Assembly: GCA_021307315.1 (NCBI GenBank)
Contig: JAJSPD010000209.1
Coordinates: 1-20,195 of the forward strand
Direction: 5' to 3'
Length of the DNA: 20,195 nucleotides
Source of the DNA: Bisporella sp. PMI_857
Lineage: Eukaryota > Ascomycota > Leotiomycetes > Helotiales > Helotiaceae
A model generated the notes under the pieces. That model searched no databases, had not been told where the DNA came from, and saw only the letters and a list, made by a program, of their open reading frames with translations. The position numbers and the translations under genes were made by a program. Shown here piece after piece: positions 1-9,817 of this stretch (the stretch's first letter is position 1; every line of letters begins with the position of its first letter).

Positions 1-659
1 TTGTTGTTGGAGTTGTGCACCTGCCAATTGATGCTGAGCTGCCCAATACGCGGATCAAGCGAGAGATCTTTCAGGATGGAAACGAGTGTTTCGTTGCGGC
101 GCACAACCTCCAGGTACTCGTCGCAATCGAAATGCGCCATCCAGGCGTGCTTGTTCCCATAAAGGCGGTGGCATTCATCGTTTAAGAAGAGTTGGTTGTC
201 GTGTTCATGGTGCTGGGCAGCTGTATAGTAGGTGAAGGTGATGTGCTCTTTGGGAATGGGGTATGAATAGGAAGACAGAGGAGGGGTGCTGCCATCGTCC
301 ATGATATAAAAGCGCCGGATGCCGACATGGTAATAATAATGGGTGAACAGTTCTGGTAAATTCAGAGATTCATTCTTAGCGGTGAAACAGATCGCGACAT
401 ATTCTTCATCGTCGGCAGGCATAGACGGCGAGGGTGTTGGAGGAGGAGGAGAAGAAGAAGAAGAAGACGGCGATGACGGCGAAGAGAAGAATTCCGAGTT
501 CGAATCCGAGCCAGGCAAATTGACGATGGTGTTATGTTCGTGTTTGTAATAAGGAGTATCCCAGAAGGTCAAATAAATGACCCATCCGACAAAGAATGGC
601 ACCAAGACCAGCACTACCCGGAGTGGAAAACGAGAAAGTGAGGCAAGCATGGTGGACAT
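1..659 (-). CDS. Glycosyltransferase, GT92/DUF23-like, C-terminus beyond window edge (partial)
   Basis: Reading the minus strand from the ATG at 659 gives an open frame of 219 codons that runs off the window at base 1. Residues 1-14 are short and basic. About 15-33 form one hydrophobic segment (VVLVLVPFFVGWVIYLTFW), a likely type II signal anchor. A Ser/Pro-rich stem follows at about 51-80. The catalytic domain starts near residue 86 (EEYVAICFTAKNESLNLPEL), continues with RRFYIMDDGS (D121, D122), and contains HFDCDEYLE, where D178 and D180 form a DxD-type metal/nucleotide-sugar site. These motifs match the fungal GT92/DUF23 and related PF13704-type glycosyltransferases. The likely place of action is the Golgi lumen; the sugar donor and acceptor cannot be read. 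A second in-frame ATG lies at 650. The minus-strand leader is pyrimidine-rich with a CCAAT box near 753-758. The family call is fairly secure, the exact subfamily is not. Confidence 0.8.
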   Translation of the reverse strand, partial: MSTMLASLSRFPLRVVLVLVPFFVGWVIYLTFWDTPYYKHEHNTIVNLPGSDSNSEFFSSPSSPSSSSSSPPPPTPSPSMPADDEEYVAICFTAKNESLNLPELFTHYYYHVGIRRFYIMDDGSTPPLSSYSYPIPKEHITFTYYTAAQHHEHDNQLFLNDECHRLYGNKHAWMAHFDCDEYLEVVRRNETLVSILKDLSLDPRIGQLSINWQVHNSNN

Positions 660-912
660 GAAGAACAAAAAGATAGAAAAGACATCGGTGGGATGTTGGA
701 TGTTTGAAGAGCAAGGGGTAAGGGAACAAAATATTAGAGTACTTAGTGTGGTTTGATTGGAGAAAAGGGGGGAGGGGTGGTTCAGGAGTTGAGTATACTT
801 ATCAAGTAAAGTTTCTTTGCCAAGTATTCTAACAAATATAATAAGCGGGGATGTTTCTTGGCGAGGCAATGCCGACAAGCGAGGCTCGTTGGAGGCGCAA
901 AAAATGGTGGTT

Positions 913-926
913 GGGGGGGGGGGGGG
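913..926. repeat. G14 homopolymer
   Basis: Fourteen consecutive G on the plus strand. A run this long is prone to length variation and to sequencing error. Confidence 0.9.
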
Positions 927-1011
927 AAACATAGGAGCGGATCCTTATTTACAGTAGGGTACTTCCTTGCTTACTCTGCTTATTTACAGCACGGTTCAAA
1001 TAACCTTACTC

Positions 1012-1030
1012 TATTATTATTATTATTATT
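1012..1030. repeat. (TAT)n microsatellite
   Basis: About six copies of a TAT/ATT trinucleotide in the spacer between the glycosyltransferase and the orphan promoter. Confidence 0.9.
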
Positions 1031-1299
1031 CCTTTTAACGTGCTGTATCAGTCGAGGACTATGTAACACGGCTAGGCCCCAGGCCTGGCTCTCAGGCAGG
1101 CCCTTCTCGTGAGCTTCGCAATCCTAATAACAGTAACAAATACTGTGGTCCTATATGCTATGTCCGAGAGTAAAAAGAAAGACGCAGGAGCACAAGTACC
1201 CTACAAGGACTGTACTAGCCAATATTAATAGACTAGTAGCCTTAACACACTTCTTCCAAAAACCTCTCATATATACCAGTGAATGTTGGGGATCGAGTC

Positions 1300-1457
1300 C
1301 CTGTATATAACCAAAGCATTCTCTTCCTTTTCATTTGACCCTCAGAACCACTTCTAAACTTTTCTCTTCTTCTGCAAATACCCCTTCCTTCTTGCCGGCC
1401 CTGCTGTTTCCTTCCCAAGGCTTATTCTCGTCGTTTTCTTAGTAGTCAACACCGGTC
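1300..1457 (+). promoter_or_regulatory. Candidate TATA plus CT-rich leader without a clear gene behind it
   Basis: A TATA-like stretch (GTATATAACC, about 1302-1312) is followed by a long pyrimidine-rich tract (about 1318-1440). An ATG lies at 1458. This order is typical of strongly expressed genes of filamentous fungi. The frame from 1458 reads M-A-R-T-R and stops after 19 codons, so the promoter is either orphaned, serves a non-coding RNA, or belongs to a decayed gene. This rests on layout only. Confidence 0.35.
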
Positions 1458-2045
1458 ATGGCTCGTACTAGGTGCCCAGAGGTTAGTCCCCCTTGGCGAA
1501 GGGCATGGAAACCGTAAAATGGTAGATAGATACAGTCGCAAAGAATTGCTTCGAGGTCGAATTGAGGCTCAAAATAAAAGTGGGTCGAGTGAAAAAATTT
1601 TCATGCTCCAGAGGGTATTCGACTGACTGTCGCCCTGCCAGCGCGCAGGTAACTGAACGGCGAGTACTGTAGAATAGGTTTTGCTATATACAGCTGTATA
1701 GTCTTTGATTCGAGCTGAAAGGGCCTCTGTTTCGAGTGTTGTTGCGTTGTACCGTGCGTTCTCGACTCCAGCTTGAATTGACTCAATCTCGGCTCTCCAG
1801 ACGTAAAACGCTGAAGGTTCGTAGAGGGCACCACATACAGGTGTTGAGTCTTCGCCCTCCTAAACCTTACTCTACTTGGTACTGTCCTGCGTGGCAAGTC
1901 GAAACCTCGGGTCTGCAAACTAACTTAGTAACCTGGTTTTTGAGGCTACAACATAGAGAATCGAATAGCGGCGTGGCGGAGGTATATGCCTGTAATGATG
2001 GATATGGCTTGACATAGCCTTCATCAAGGTTCACTCGGTCGGTTC
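1458..2045. other. Stretch without a supportable gene
   Basis: Open frames of up to about 105 codons occur on both strands here. None has domain-like character, usable splice structure or continuity into a neighbour. The segment is best described as intergenic and carries the 3' flank of TSC1 at its right end. Confidence 0.55.
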
Positions 2046-2070
2046 CAATACATGCTTCGTGCATGTATTG
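2046..2070 (-). terminator. Perfect hairpin just 3' of the TSC1 stop codon
   Basis: The arms 2046-2055 and 2061-2070 are perfectly complementary (10 bp) around a 5-nt loop (2056-2060). The structure lies about 32 bases downstream of the TSC1 stop, inside its expected 3' UTR. It could act in 3'-end formation or mRNA stability, but no function is established from sequence. Confidence 0.5.
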
Positions 2071-2101
2071 CTTTGTTCAACGGTTCTGATACTGCTACTA
2101 T

Positions 2102-5100
2102 CTATCTATCATACAAGTCGCCCAGACCTCCGAAGCCTAGCACACCTCTTTTCTTCTTGCTTTGCGAGCTATCTGTTGGGCTCAAAGGCTCTCCCTCTTT
2201 CCCCTTTCCCTTGTCTCTCTTAGACTCTTTTTCTTTCTTACCAATGTTTTGTACACCTCCTCGACCATATATCCTGACCTCGCTCTGTGGCTTGATCTTG
2301 GCTTTACCAGGCCCATCGAGGATATGCTCATCGCTTCCAGCACTACCACTACCTAGACTGTGACTCTGACCAAAATGATATGCTGCAGCCCCTTGAGCTG
2401 CATTCACCATACCTTCGAGCCCTTCCCTTGTATATTCTTCATCTTGAGAAGCGGTTCTTTGAGCTGCTTCTGGTCTTCCTGGTTGTACTAATCCGGAATC
2501 AAAAGCTGGACTACTAAAATCCGCATCCGACATTGTTCGATTTCGTCGTCTTTGAAAATCTGCCGCCATAGAACTCGGGCTGTGTGGGCGGAAGCTCTCG
2601 CTCTTATCTATTGATGGACGATGCCGGCCCTGGGAGAGCAAAGAGAAATCATCCTTTCTCTCTTCAACATTGTGCTTCTCCTTTAATACCATGTATGCCC
2701 CCTGCAATTTATTGTATCTGTCAAGAAGATGATTGTGTGATTTCTGAATTTCTATGATTCTTCTTCGTGATACTGCTAAAGAAGCGTCCAGCACATCTTG
2801 TGGGATACCAGGTTTCTTCTTGCTATTTAATGCCGCACCTTGTTCTCGTCGAGCATCTCGAAGTTCGTTCTCAAATGCCGACTTACATATCAGCAATTCT
2901 TCGTCTCGGACCCGTAGCTGAGTCTTTAGAATCTCGACTTCTGCAATTCCTGTCAGACCGAAATCACGCAGATGCTTAAAGTAACATTACCTTTTAGTGC
3001 AGTCGCTTCGTTTTGTTTATCCTGAGCTGCCTGTAGCTCGCCAGCTTCATATGTTCTCAGTGACAACGTGAGTCTGTCCACTTCGCTTTTCAGACGCTCT
3101 AACTCGTCAAGATTCGACTCGATAGACTGCAGCTTTTGCTGCGAGCCTAGCTCTCTTGCTTCAGCTGCTACCACTATATCCAATAAACTCGCAGCTTCAC
3201 CCTGAACCTTTCCCAAAGCACTAGTTAGTTCTCCCTTATCTCTGGCCCATTTCCTGTAAAACTGGCTTAGTATGGTGAAGTTCAGAGCGGAGGTGAATGT
3301 TTGGCTATAACAGGCTGAAATTAGGTTTCGACTTACTTCTGTTCCTCTCGAAGCCCTCTTAATTTTGAGCTTAAATCAGCTTCCCATTTGCGAGAATGTG
3401 ATTTGGACTTCTCGGTCTCTTTCTTCATCTGCAACATGCTATTTTTCAACTCTGCTACCCTTGTCTTTAGGCTTCGGTTAGAGTTGAAAAGATTTTGGGT
3501 CTCAGCTTCTACCCGTGCTTCTCGAATTTGTTTCTGGCGCAATTGCCCAATATGCGACAGGTGTTGTTGTTTCAAATATCGTTCAAAATTGAGATCATTG
3601 CGTAGCAGCTGGATTTCTCGATGGAGATAAGCGACTTGGATTGATGGATCGGCATTAGTTGGGCGTAAGGAAGGGGACCGTGGTACAGGACCCCGAGTAA
3701 GTGACTCAAAATAAGTATCCATGTGCGCAGAACCTTCGGGATTGTTAGAGTCCGTAAGGGACTGAACAGATTCGTTCGTAAGTGCTTGGTACAAGCTTCC
3801 TCCTATGGACGTTCTGGACGTCGATGTGTCTCTAAGAACCGGTTGTGAAGACAAAATTTGCGGCGGCAAAGTTGGGCTGTCAAGTCGGTCTGATGCGCGC
3901 AAGTTTGGAGAGCCTGTACTCGAAACCATTGACTGGCTTGTTTGAGAAGGCTTGCGATTCAGACCTGAGAGAGTCGAGCTCCTACAAAGGTCAGGAGACG
4001 CAACCGCAGTAGATTGAGTATTCCGCCAGCTGGTATGCTTGGATTGGTATAGATCTGTTGCATTTGATACATCCAGAAGCGGTTCTTCTGGAACGTCCGT
4101 ATTTTGATCCGTCCTCTTGTCTCTAGCCAAACGTCTAGATCTTGTTGCATGCGAGAATCCTTGCTCGCCGGGACTGTACAGAGCCATACACTCGGCTACA
4201 ACATCTGCAGCTTCGCTTCTCATCCATCGATTATTATCGGTAAGTTCCGATTCGATGGTCATTATGAAAAAGTTTGGATGTAGAAGGTGGACCTGCCTGA
4301 ACGGCTCAGAACGTTCACGAATTTCAGTTGGCTCAACATCGAGATCATCTGCTCCTGGAAAATTTGCATGTCTGAGATATTTTTGCGGTTTCCTGATGTA
4401 GCTCATAAAGTTGAGAGGGTACAACCCATAGAGAAAAGTAAAGTAGTGCAAAAGCTCTGGCACTGCATCGTCATCTGATTCTAGGAGATATGAAAGTTTA
4501 TCCCATGTGTCGGCTTCACTCGAGGTTGTATCTGTGTTCTCGTCTTGCTCGTTACCTTTTGTCTCCAACGATGTTCCTGATGCTGCCCTTCTCTCTCTGT
4601 CCCAGAATAACATCCTACTGTATATGTTGAACAGTGCTGGAAGATGGCTGCCTAAAGAACTGGGAATGTGTGGCAAAAACATAATAAGAGCTGTCATTGC
4701 CAGGGAGATAACTCTTGTACTTGTGTCTACTTGGAGACATCTCAAGAGATTGTTGAACAACGGAGTTTGGAGCAATTGATGCAAATGCGGCGGCTGATGG
4801 CGAATAAACTCGCAAAGCAGGCTCAGAACCACGATGCGACAATCCTTTTTGATGAAGTACTCATTGATGGTCGTCAAAAAGGCCTGCGGTCTTCTCCGCC
4901 CGAACGCCAACAGTATAATTCGTATCTGGTTTTCGACGAATCTTGCATCATCATCAAAATCTTTCACAGAAATGAAATTTTTCTTCAACCAAGCCTCTAG
5001 AAGGTTGTTTGCTACAGCTGTGGAAGTCGAAACAGAATCGTCGTCCTCGTCATCTTCAACTAGTATTTCTAACAGCGTATTCTTCGCCTCTTCCGCGAGC

Positions 5101-5477
5101 CCCTTCTCTTCCCCTAGCTTGTTCAGAACGGGCACAGCTAGCTTGTCCCACCATTGTAACAGTCTTCCTGAGCCGCGGATGGCAGGCTTCAAGTTTCGTA
5201 GGATAGCGAGAAATGGCGCAAGACGGGATGGTCTGTCGACAACCAGGTTTTGGTAGATGATAAAGAGCTCATCTTGAAGGCGCTGTGACTCAGATTCCTC
5301 ATGGGTGGAGTGCTTCTCCAAGTACAAGGAGATGACTCGGATCAAGTCCTCGGGAAGAGGTAGGGAGGTGCTTAGGATGGCAGAACTGAGGGTTTTGGTG
5401 AGCTCTTTTAAAGATCTTTGTTCTTAAGGTTAGCATTATATGACATCGCAGGGATGTGCGGCATACCCCAGTGGCAT
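2102..5477 (-). CDS. TSC1: Hamartin / Tsc1, TSC complex scaffold subunit
   Basis: Tsc1 stabilises the Rheb-GAP Tsc2; together they restrain TORC1 at the vacuole/lysosome. My spliced model has four exons: 5477-5467, 5415-3337, 3253-2991 and 2940-2102, all in phase, giving 1063 residues (human TSC1 has 1164). Introns are 51, 83 and 50 nt with GTATGC, GTAAGT and GTAATG donors; the first and last have CTAAC and CTGAC branch sites. The N-terminal HEAT-like hamartin domain is clear from about residue 24 (LPEDLIRVISLYLEKH) to past 300. A Ser/Thr-rich low-complexity middle follows. A long coiled coil runs from about 590 to 880, and the tail is basic and Ser-rich. The frame containing the large exon has no ATG upstream of residue 28, so the 11-nt exon 1 (M-P-L-G) is inferred. 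A second acceptor 9 nt upstream in intron 3 would add three residues. Identification is firm; exon 1 is a prediction. Confidence 0.9.
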
Positions 5478-6000
5478 GTTCGCGGTACAGATCCTAGCTT
5501 GAAGTGATTACATGCTTTATGGTGCGGGTGTGTATGTTCAGCTTCATCCACTTCCTTTGGGGAGGCGGCTAAACGCCAAGTTCGTGCGATAGCAATGGTG
5601 AGCTGGCTAGAGGTGATCTACCCGCTGTATAGTTCAGTATAGAACTGCGAAGAACTAAAGATGTTCGCGGGTTTTCCTTCGTTCATGCGCTTCCATACAG
5701 AAGAAACACTTCTTGATCTCAAAAGAGGAAAGTTGCGTCTAACTATTATCTTATCGCCTAGCCCGCTCGCTGATAAGAGCCATGCCTCGGCGTTAACTTT
5801 ATACAATTGTGTGGAGGTGTTTCGATGTCGATGGAGTTTACAAGGCACGCGGAATATACATATGAAGCATGATGAATAAGATGAATAAGTCTACTTGGCT
5901 AGTGGCCGCTTTCAGAGGGAATATATATCTCTCGCAGCCTACGCCTTGACTTAGTAGATCAACCTCGTACTTTTCTTAACCAACCCCCGTCATATACAGG
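5478..6000. promoter_or_regulatory. Bidirectional promoter region between TSC1 and the SDR gene
   Basis: The two genes diverge from this 523-bp spacer. On the plus strand a TATA-like ATATATAT lies at about 5920-5928, some 75 bases before the SDR start, and is followed by a C/T-rich leader. No TATA box is obvious on the TSC1 side, which would fit a housekeeping gene. The short frames in the spacer are not convincing genes. Confidence 0.5.
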
Positions 6001-7198
6001 ATGTCATCGATCATATCCACACAAAGCGGCAATCAAGAAGAGTCACCGCACCCACATCTTTCGCTCAAAGACAAAGTTGCCATTGTTACAGGTGGCTCCC
6101 GAGGCATAGGAGCCGGTATTGCCTTAGAACTGGCAAAGCGAGGTGCCAACGTAAGAGATTTAAGTCTCATTCATAACTTGTGTCGATATTTCTATCCTTT
6201 CAGGATTTTGCCTTGTGCACTATATAATCTCATTTATTGTGGAAGATTGCGGATTTAGATCTAGGTTAAAGGCGACTCATCTTTTAAGTCACACAAAATT
6301 TTTTGAAGATTTCTTCATCATGATAAGCCTGGGCCAAACGAGTTCTAGCAACCAGAGACAGTCGCTAACTACCAAATAAAGATCATAATTCTCTACACAT
6401 CTGCCCAAAGCCATTCAAAAGTCAGCAAGATATGCCAAGAAATCCTTAAATTAAAACATAAACCGAAGCCATTTCAGGTACTTGGTGACCTCAGGAAACC
6501 AGAAGATATTGAAGCAGCAATGGAAACCGTCAGAGGCTGGATCGAGAAAGAGTTTGGTCATCTTCGGATCGACATTCTGGTCAATAATGCTGGCGTTGAG
6601 CTTGCTAAGCCTCTTGGTAATATCACTTATCAGGAAATCGATAATGTTTACCAAGTAAATGTTCGAGGGGCTATCCTTATGACGCAAGCTGTGCTTCCCC
6701 ATCTTCCTTCTGGAGGCCGCATCAGTAAGTAATTATTTTGTCAAAGGGTGCTGAGTATCAGAAGGATGGAGCCTTCGATCACACGGATATCAATTACTTG
6801 GTGGATCAGAATACAATCTCAAATCTTAGTTAAACCATAACTAATTTCACGTTTTCGCAGTTAATATTTCTTCGGTTGGGTCACGCGCTGGATTTTCCGG
6901 TCTTTCTGTTTACTGCTCGTCCAAGGCTGCACTCGAAGGCCTGACACGATGCTGGGCCGCCGAGCTCGGCGTCAAGAGCATCACTGTGAATGCTGTGAAC
7001 CCTGGCCCGGTGCAGAGCGAGATGTTGAACAATATTCCCAAGGAGATTGTAGACAAGCAAAAGAGTGACACGCCAGTTGAGAACCGCATAGGTACTATAG
7101 AGGAGATAACAGCTGTTGTGGGTTGGCTGGCAGGAGAGGAAAGTCGTTGGGTAACAGGACAGACGATCAGTGCTAGCGGGGGATGGGCAATGTACTAA
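6001..7198 (+). CDS. Short-chain dehydrogenase/reductase (classical SDR)
   Basis: The three exons 6001-6150, 6382-6724 and 6861-7198 join in phase to 276 residues, a normal length for a classical SDR. The cofactor motif TGGSRGIG starts at residue 30. NNAG is at 118-121. The catalytic Ser is S169 (NISS), and YCSSK gives Y182 and K186. Near the end, NPGP and the W-V-T-G-Q segment are typical of the 3-oxoacyl-ACP reductase/versicolorin reductase-like branch. The small polar residues after strand 2 (YTSAQS) suggest NADP(H). The enzyme is probably cytosolic; the substrate cannot be told. Intron 1 (231 nt, GTAAGA donor, CTAAC branch) is long and has an internal acceptor at 6202-6203 that would lead to an early stop. 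Intron 2 is 136 nt. The gene converges on the dienelactone hydrolase gene with 174 bp between stops. Confidence 0.88.
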
Positions 7199-7372
7199 GT
7201 CATTGTTGACTCCTTTGGCAGAACCTAAGTTTGCAGTTGTGCAGCTATCTTAGCTAAATTGATCTATTTTGCAAAGATGATGACACGCAGAATGCGAAGA
7301 GATGTGAGGTGAATTTAGCCATGACTTCATGTTGGCATGCTCAATGGCATTATGTTGATTTCGTAGTATGAA

Positions 7373-8475
7373 CTAAATCAGAAACTCGTCAAGCCAGCTG
7401 ACAGCCTGGTAAAAGGCTTGTTCCTTGGAGAACTTCTGTATCTTGATGTTAGGGTCACCTCTGATAGAAAACCCATGCTCTACGCCACTGTACAAGTTGA
7501 TCTGAAATGGCTGCCCCGTCTTGATAAGAATTTCTTCAGACTTGTGACGGTTTTCGGCTGGAAAGATGCTATCGGTTTGTGCAGCAGCGATCGACCAAGG
7601 ACCTTTGATAGCTAAGAGCTCCGCTTCATCAACAAAGCTGGGATATGTTAGTATACCCCATGATACCGCACAAGGTTAGACGTACGAAGGGTGAGCCACA
7701 TAACCAACACCAATTCCCTTTCCCTCAGCCATGAAGCGAGCAACATACTTAGCGCCAAAACAATACCCTACAGCCCCGATCTTGGAATATCCCTTGTTTT
7801 GGAGGTATGCAATGCTTTTCTCTACAATTGGGTCAACAGCTTCGACCGTATCTACATAAGAACGGAACAGGAGTTAGCATGACTCCATAAGGTGTATTTG
7901 GTGGGCCTTCTACATCGTCTATGAGAACGTAGCCATGCAATATAATAAGGAGGAGGAGTAGTTCTTATGTTAGCAACCACACGCAGAGGAGGAACGACTT
8001 GGAATATTACATACGAGGATTGTTGCCATCAGATCCTTTGGTCAGCCAACCCATGAGATCGAAATCGGGAGCTCGGTTGAGCTTCACTGGGTCACCATTG
8101 AAGAGATCGATAATAAGCGTATAGTATCCATTAGCGGCGAATTGATCAGCGAGCAATTGGGAATTCTGCCATATTCCGATAACATCAGGGAGAAAGAGAA
8201 TCGCCACATCTTTGTGAACCTTATCTTTTGGAACAGCCTCATAGGCCTGAATGGATTCGATTGTGAGACTATTACCAGTAGGGTCTCCGCTGAGAGAATT
8301 TGTCAGCGAAGGGCCTATATGAAGCAAATAGAATGCAGAGATAGAGAGGGAGGGAGAGAGAGAGAGAAGAGCAGATGCAATGCTTTCTATGCGTGCGCTT
8401 CAGCCGAAGCCTTCATTGAACATACTTATGCTTCACACCAATAGTGCAACATGCAGCTGGTGGGTAAGATGCCAT
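7373..8475 (-). CDS. Dienelactone hydrolase family alpha/beta hydrolase
   Basis: Four exons (8475-8426, 8289-8015, 7851-7686, 7637-7373) join in phase to 251 residues. The protein opens with MASYPPAACCTIGVKH, typical of fungal DLH/AIM2-like proteins. The nucleophile lies in GYCFGA (C139), with D186 in TDSIFP and H218 in EHGFS, so the Cys-Asp-His triad is complete. Family members hydrolyse dienelactone-type or related esters; many fungal copies have no known substrate. No signal peptide is seen, so it is likely cytosolic. Introns are 136, 163 and 48 nt, each with a CTGAC or CTAAC branch site. The first intron carries a GA-rich microsatellite. The neighbouring SDR could act in the same pathway, but convergence alone is weak evidence. 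The stop is TAG at 7373-7375. Confidence 0.88.
8340..8370. repeat. GA-rich microsatellite inside intron 1 of the hydrolase gene
   Basis: A purine-only run built of GAGA and GGGA units on the plus strand. On the gene's own strand it is a C/T-rich run lying about 50-80 nt upstream of the intron's 3' splice site. Confidence 0.75.
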
Positions 8476-9053
8476 GGTATTATATATGTGAGTTGAACCA
8501 GTGAGACTTGAGCTTGATATGATCTGGAGTTTTGTGTACAGAACCTATTGCTGGTTATTTAGCTAGAGAGGTGGGTGTAAGGTATTTAATCTTGTTCGGA
8601 TGCCAATCTGGAACGGAGCAACGCACAATTATTATTCCGTGATGATAAGCGCATCACAGTCACAAACAGTATTGCACCACACTAGGCACTAAAGCAAGCC
8701 CTACACATAGGAAGCCTGCTTCCTGATACTTAGAGCGGCAGCTTCAGCTCTAGATCTGATTTTCAATCATACCCCACCATCACTTACCTACTTAGGTCAT
8801 TTGCAGGGGTGCTGGCATAGGCACAGACCCTGACAATTGACCCGCCCCAGCCCACCATAACTTAGTACAAGGAGGTCAACCCGGAAAGTTACAGATGTCG
8901 AACACCTCAGGCAAGACTACCCGCCTACGAATTCTGGTAGTCAAAGAAGGAATAAGACTTGGTTGCCAAGAACTGTCATGTGACCATTCCGCCAACCGTA
9001 ATATTTTATTTGAACAACACCGACAAAACAGCAGCAATTCTGGTTATCCCAAT
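8476..9053. promoter_or_regulatory. Divergent promoter region between hydrolase and uL23m
   Basis: This 578-bp spacer separates two divergent genes. A GATA-type site sits in a short inverted repeat, GTGATG...CATCAC, near 8639-8657. A TATATAT stretch lies right next to the hydrolase ATG (about 8480-8488), too close to be its TATA box. From 8895 to 9053 the plus strand stays open in frame with uL23m, so an N-terminally extended protein is formally possible. Confidence 0.45.
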
Positions 9054-9787
9054 ATGGCGTCTTTTACATCCCAGGGTCCCAAAAGATTAGGCACCAAGCA
9101 GGTGTTCTTGTGAGTTCTTATTCGCCAGATCCAGCTCATCGTCTTTGCGCGTAATCGATTACGACTAATCTTCACAGGCCCAATTTCACTCTAACGCTCC
9201 TTCGAACACCCAAACTCCCTCCGACATATGCAAGCTTTCTCGTTCCCCTTAATCTCAACAAGCTTGACCTGCGAGACTACCTATGGAATGCATACAACAT
9301 TCGCTCTCTCTCCGTCCGTTCATACATCCAGATGCAGAAATTGAGACAAGACAAGCCTGGCGCGAAAAGACCTAGTCCAAGAAAGTGGTACAGACCGCGG
9401 AGCATAAAGAAGATGACTGTGGAGATGGACCGACCATTTGTCTGGCCCGAAGAGCCTACTGACTACGAAAAGTAGGTGCCTGCTCTTGGCTAATTGGAAT
9501 TTACTTGGGATCAGAACGATGGAGGCTAATCGTGTACTAGATGGGATAAGAAGACATATGATGCCGCACAGGAGGCGCGCACAGAAGAGGAGGAAATGAT
9601 GCATCGTGACGCGAGGCAGAAGCCTTCCAGGGAGAGGAAATCTATAGCTCAGCAAGCACGGCAGTTACTAGCAGATGCGGAGCGCAGGACTCGTGGGGAA
9701 TCGAAGAGTCAATGGGAAAATATAGGTGAAGAGGTAGAAGTTGAGACAAATGTGGAGATACCTCACTTGGAACGGATCGAGAAGTAG
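9054..9787 (+). CDS. MRP20: Mitochondrial large-subunit ribosomal protein uL23m
   Basis: The exons 9054-9109, 9178-9471 and 9541-9787 join in phase to 198 residues. The conserved uL23m core is easy to see: LGTKQVFLPNFTLTLLRTP near the N-terminus, then LNKLDLRDYLWNAYNI, a basic loop rich in K/R, and KKMTVEMDRPFVWPEEP. The C-terminal third is a charged, likely helical extension (EEEEMMHRDARQK...). The protein sits at the polypeptide exit tunnel of the mitoribosome. The ATG at 9054 is preferred: it has A at -3 and G at +4 and fits the family N-terminus. An in-frame ATG at 8895 would add 53 residues but has weak context. Introns are 68 and 69 nt with CTAAT-type branches. The stop lies 30 bp from the end of the convergent methyltransferase gene, so the 3' UTRs probably overlap. 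Confidence 0.9.
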
Positions 9788-9817
9788 ACGCACTATTATG
9801 TATATTATGTATTATAT

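Larger units (their letters stand above)
660..1299. other. Spacer with simple-sequence runs, no gene seen
   Basis: No open frame here has recognisable protein character. The part next to 660 is the promoter of the minus-strand glycosyltransferase; on its strand it is rich in C/T around 755-790. A run of 14 G occurs at 913-926 and a TAT-type trinucleotide run at 1012-1030. The rest looks like unique, non-repetitive sequence. Confidence 0.6.

Noticed and set aside
1285..1312. GGGATCGAGTCCCT resembling a tRNA T-arm
   Set aside because: No acceptor, D or anticodon stem at the right distance, and the sequence overlaps the TATA-like region.
1601..2064. Overlapping open frames of 65-105 codons on both strands
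   Set aside because: No domain, no sensible composition, no splice continuity, and each is overlapped by equally long frames on the other strand.
6204..6381. Possible extra exon inside SDR intron 1, behind an acceptor at 6202-6203
   Set aside because: The frame reaches a stop after seven codons, and no downstream donor keeps phase with the SDR core.
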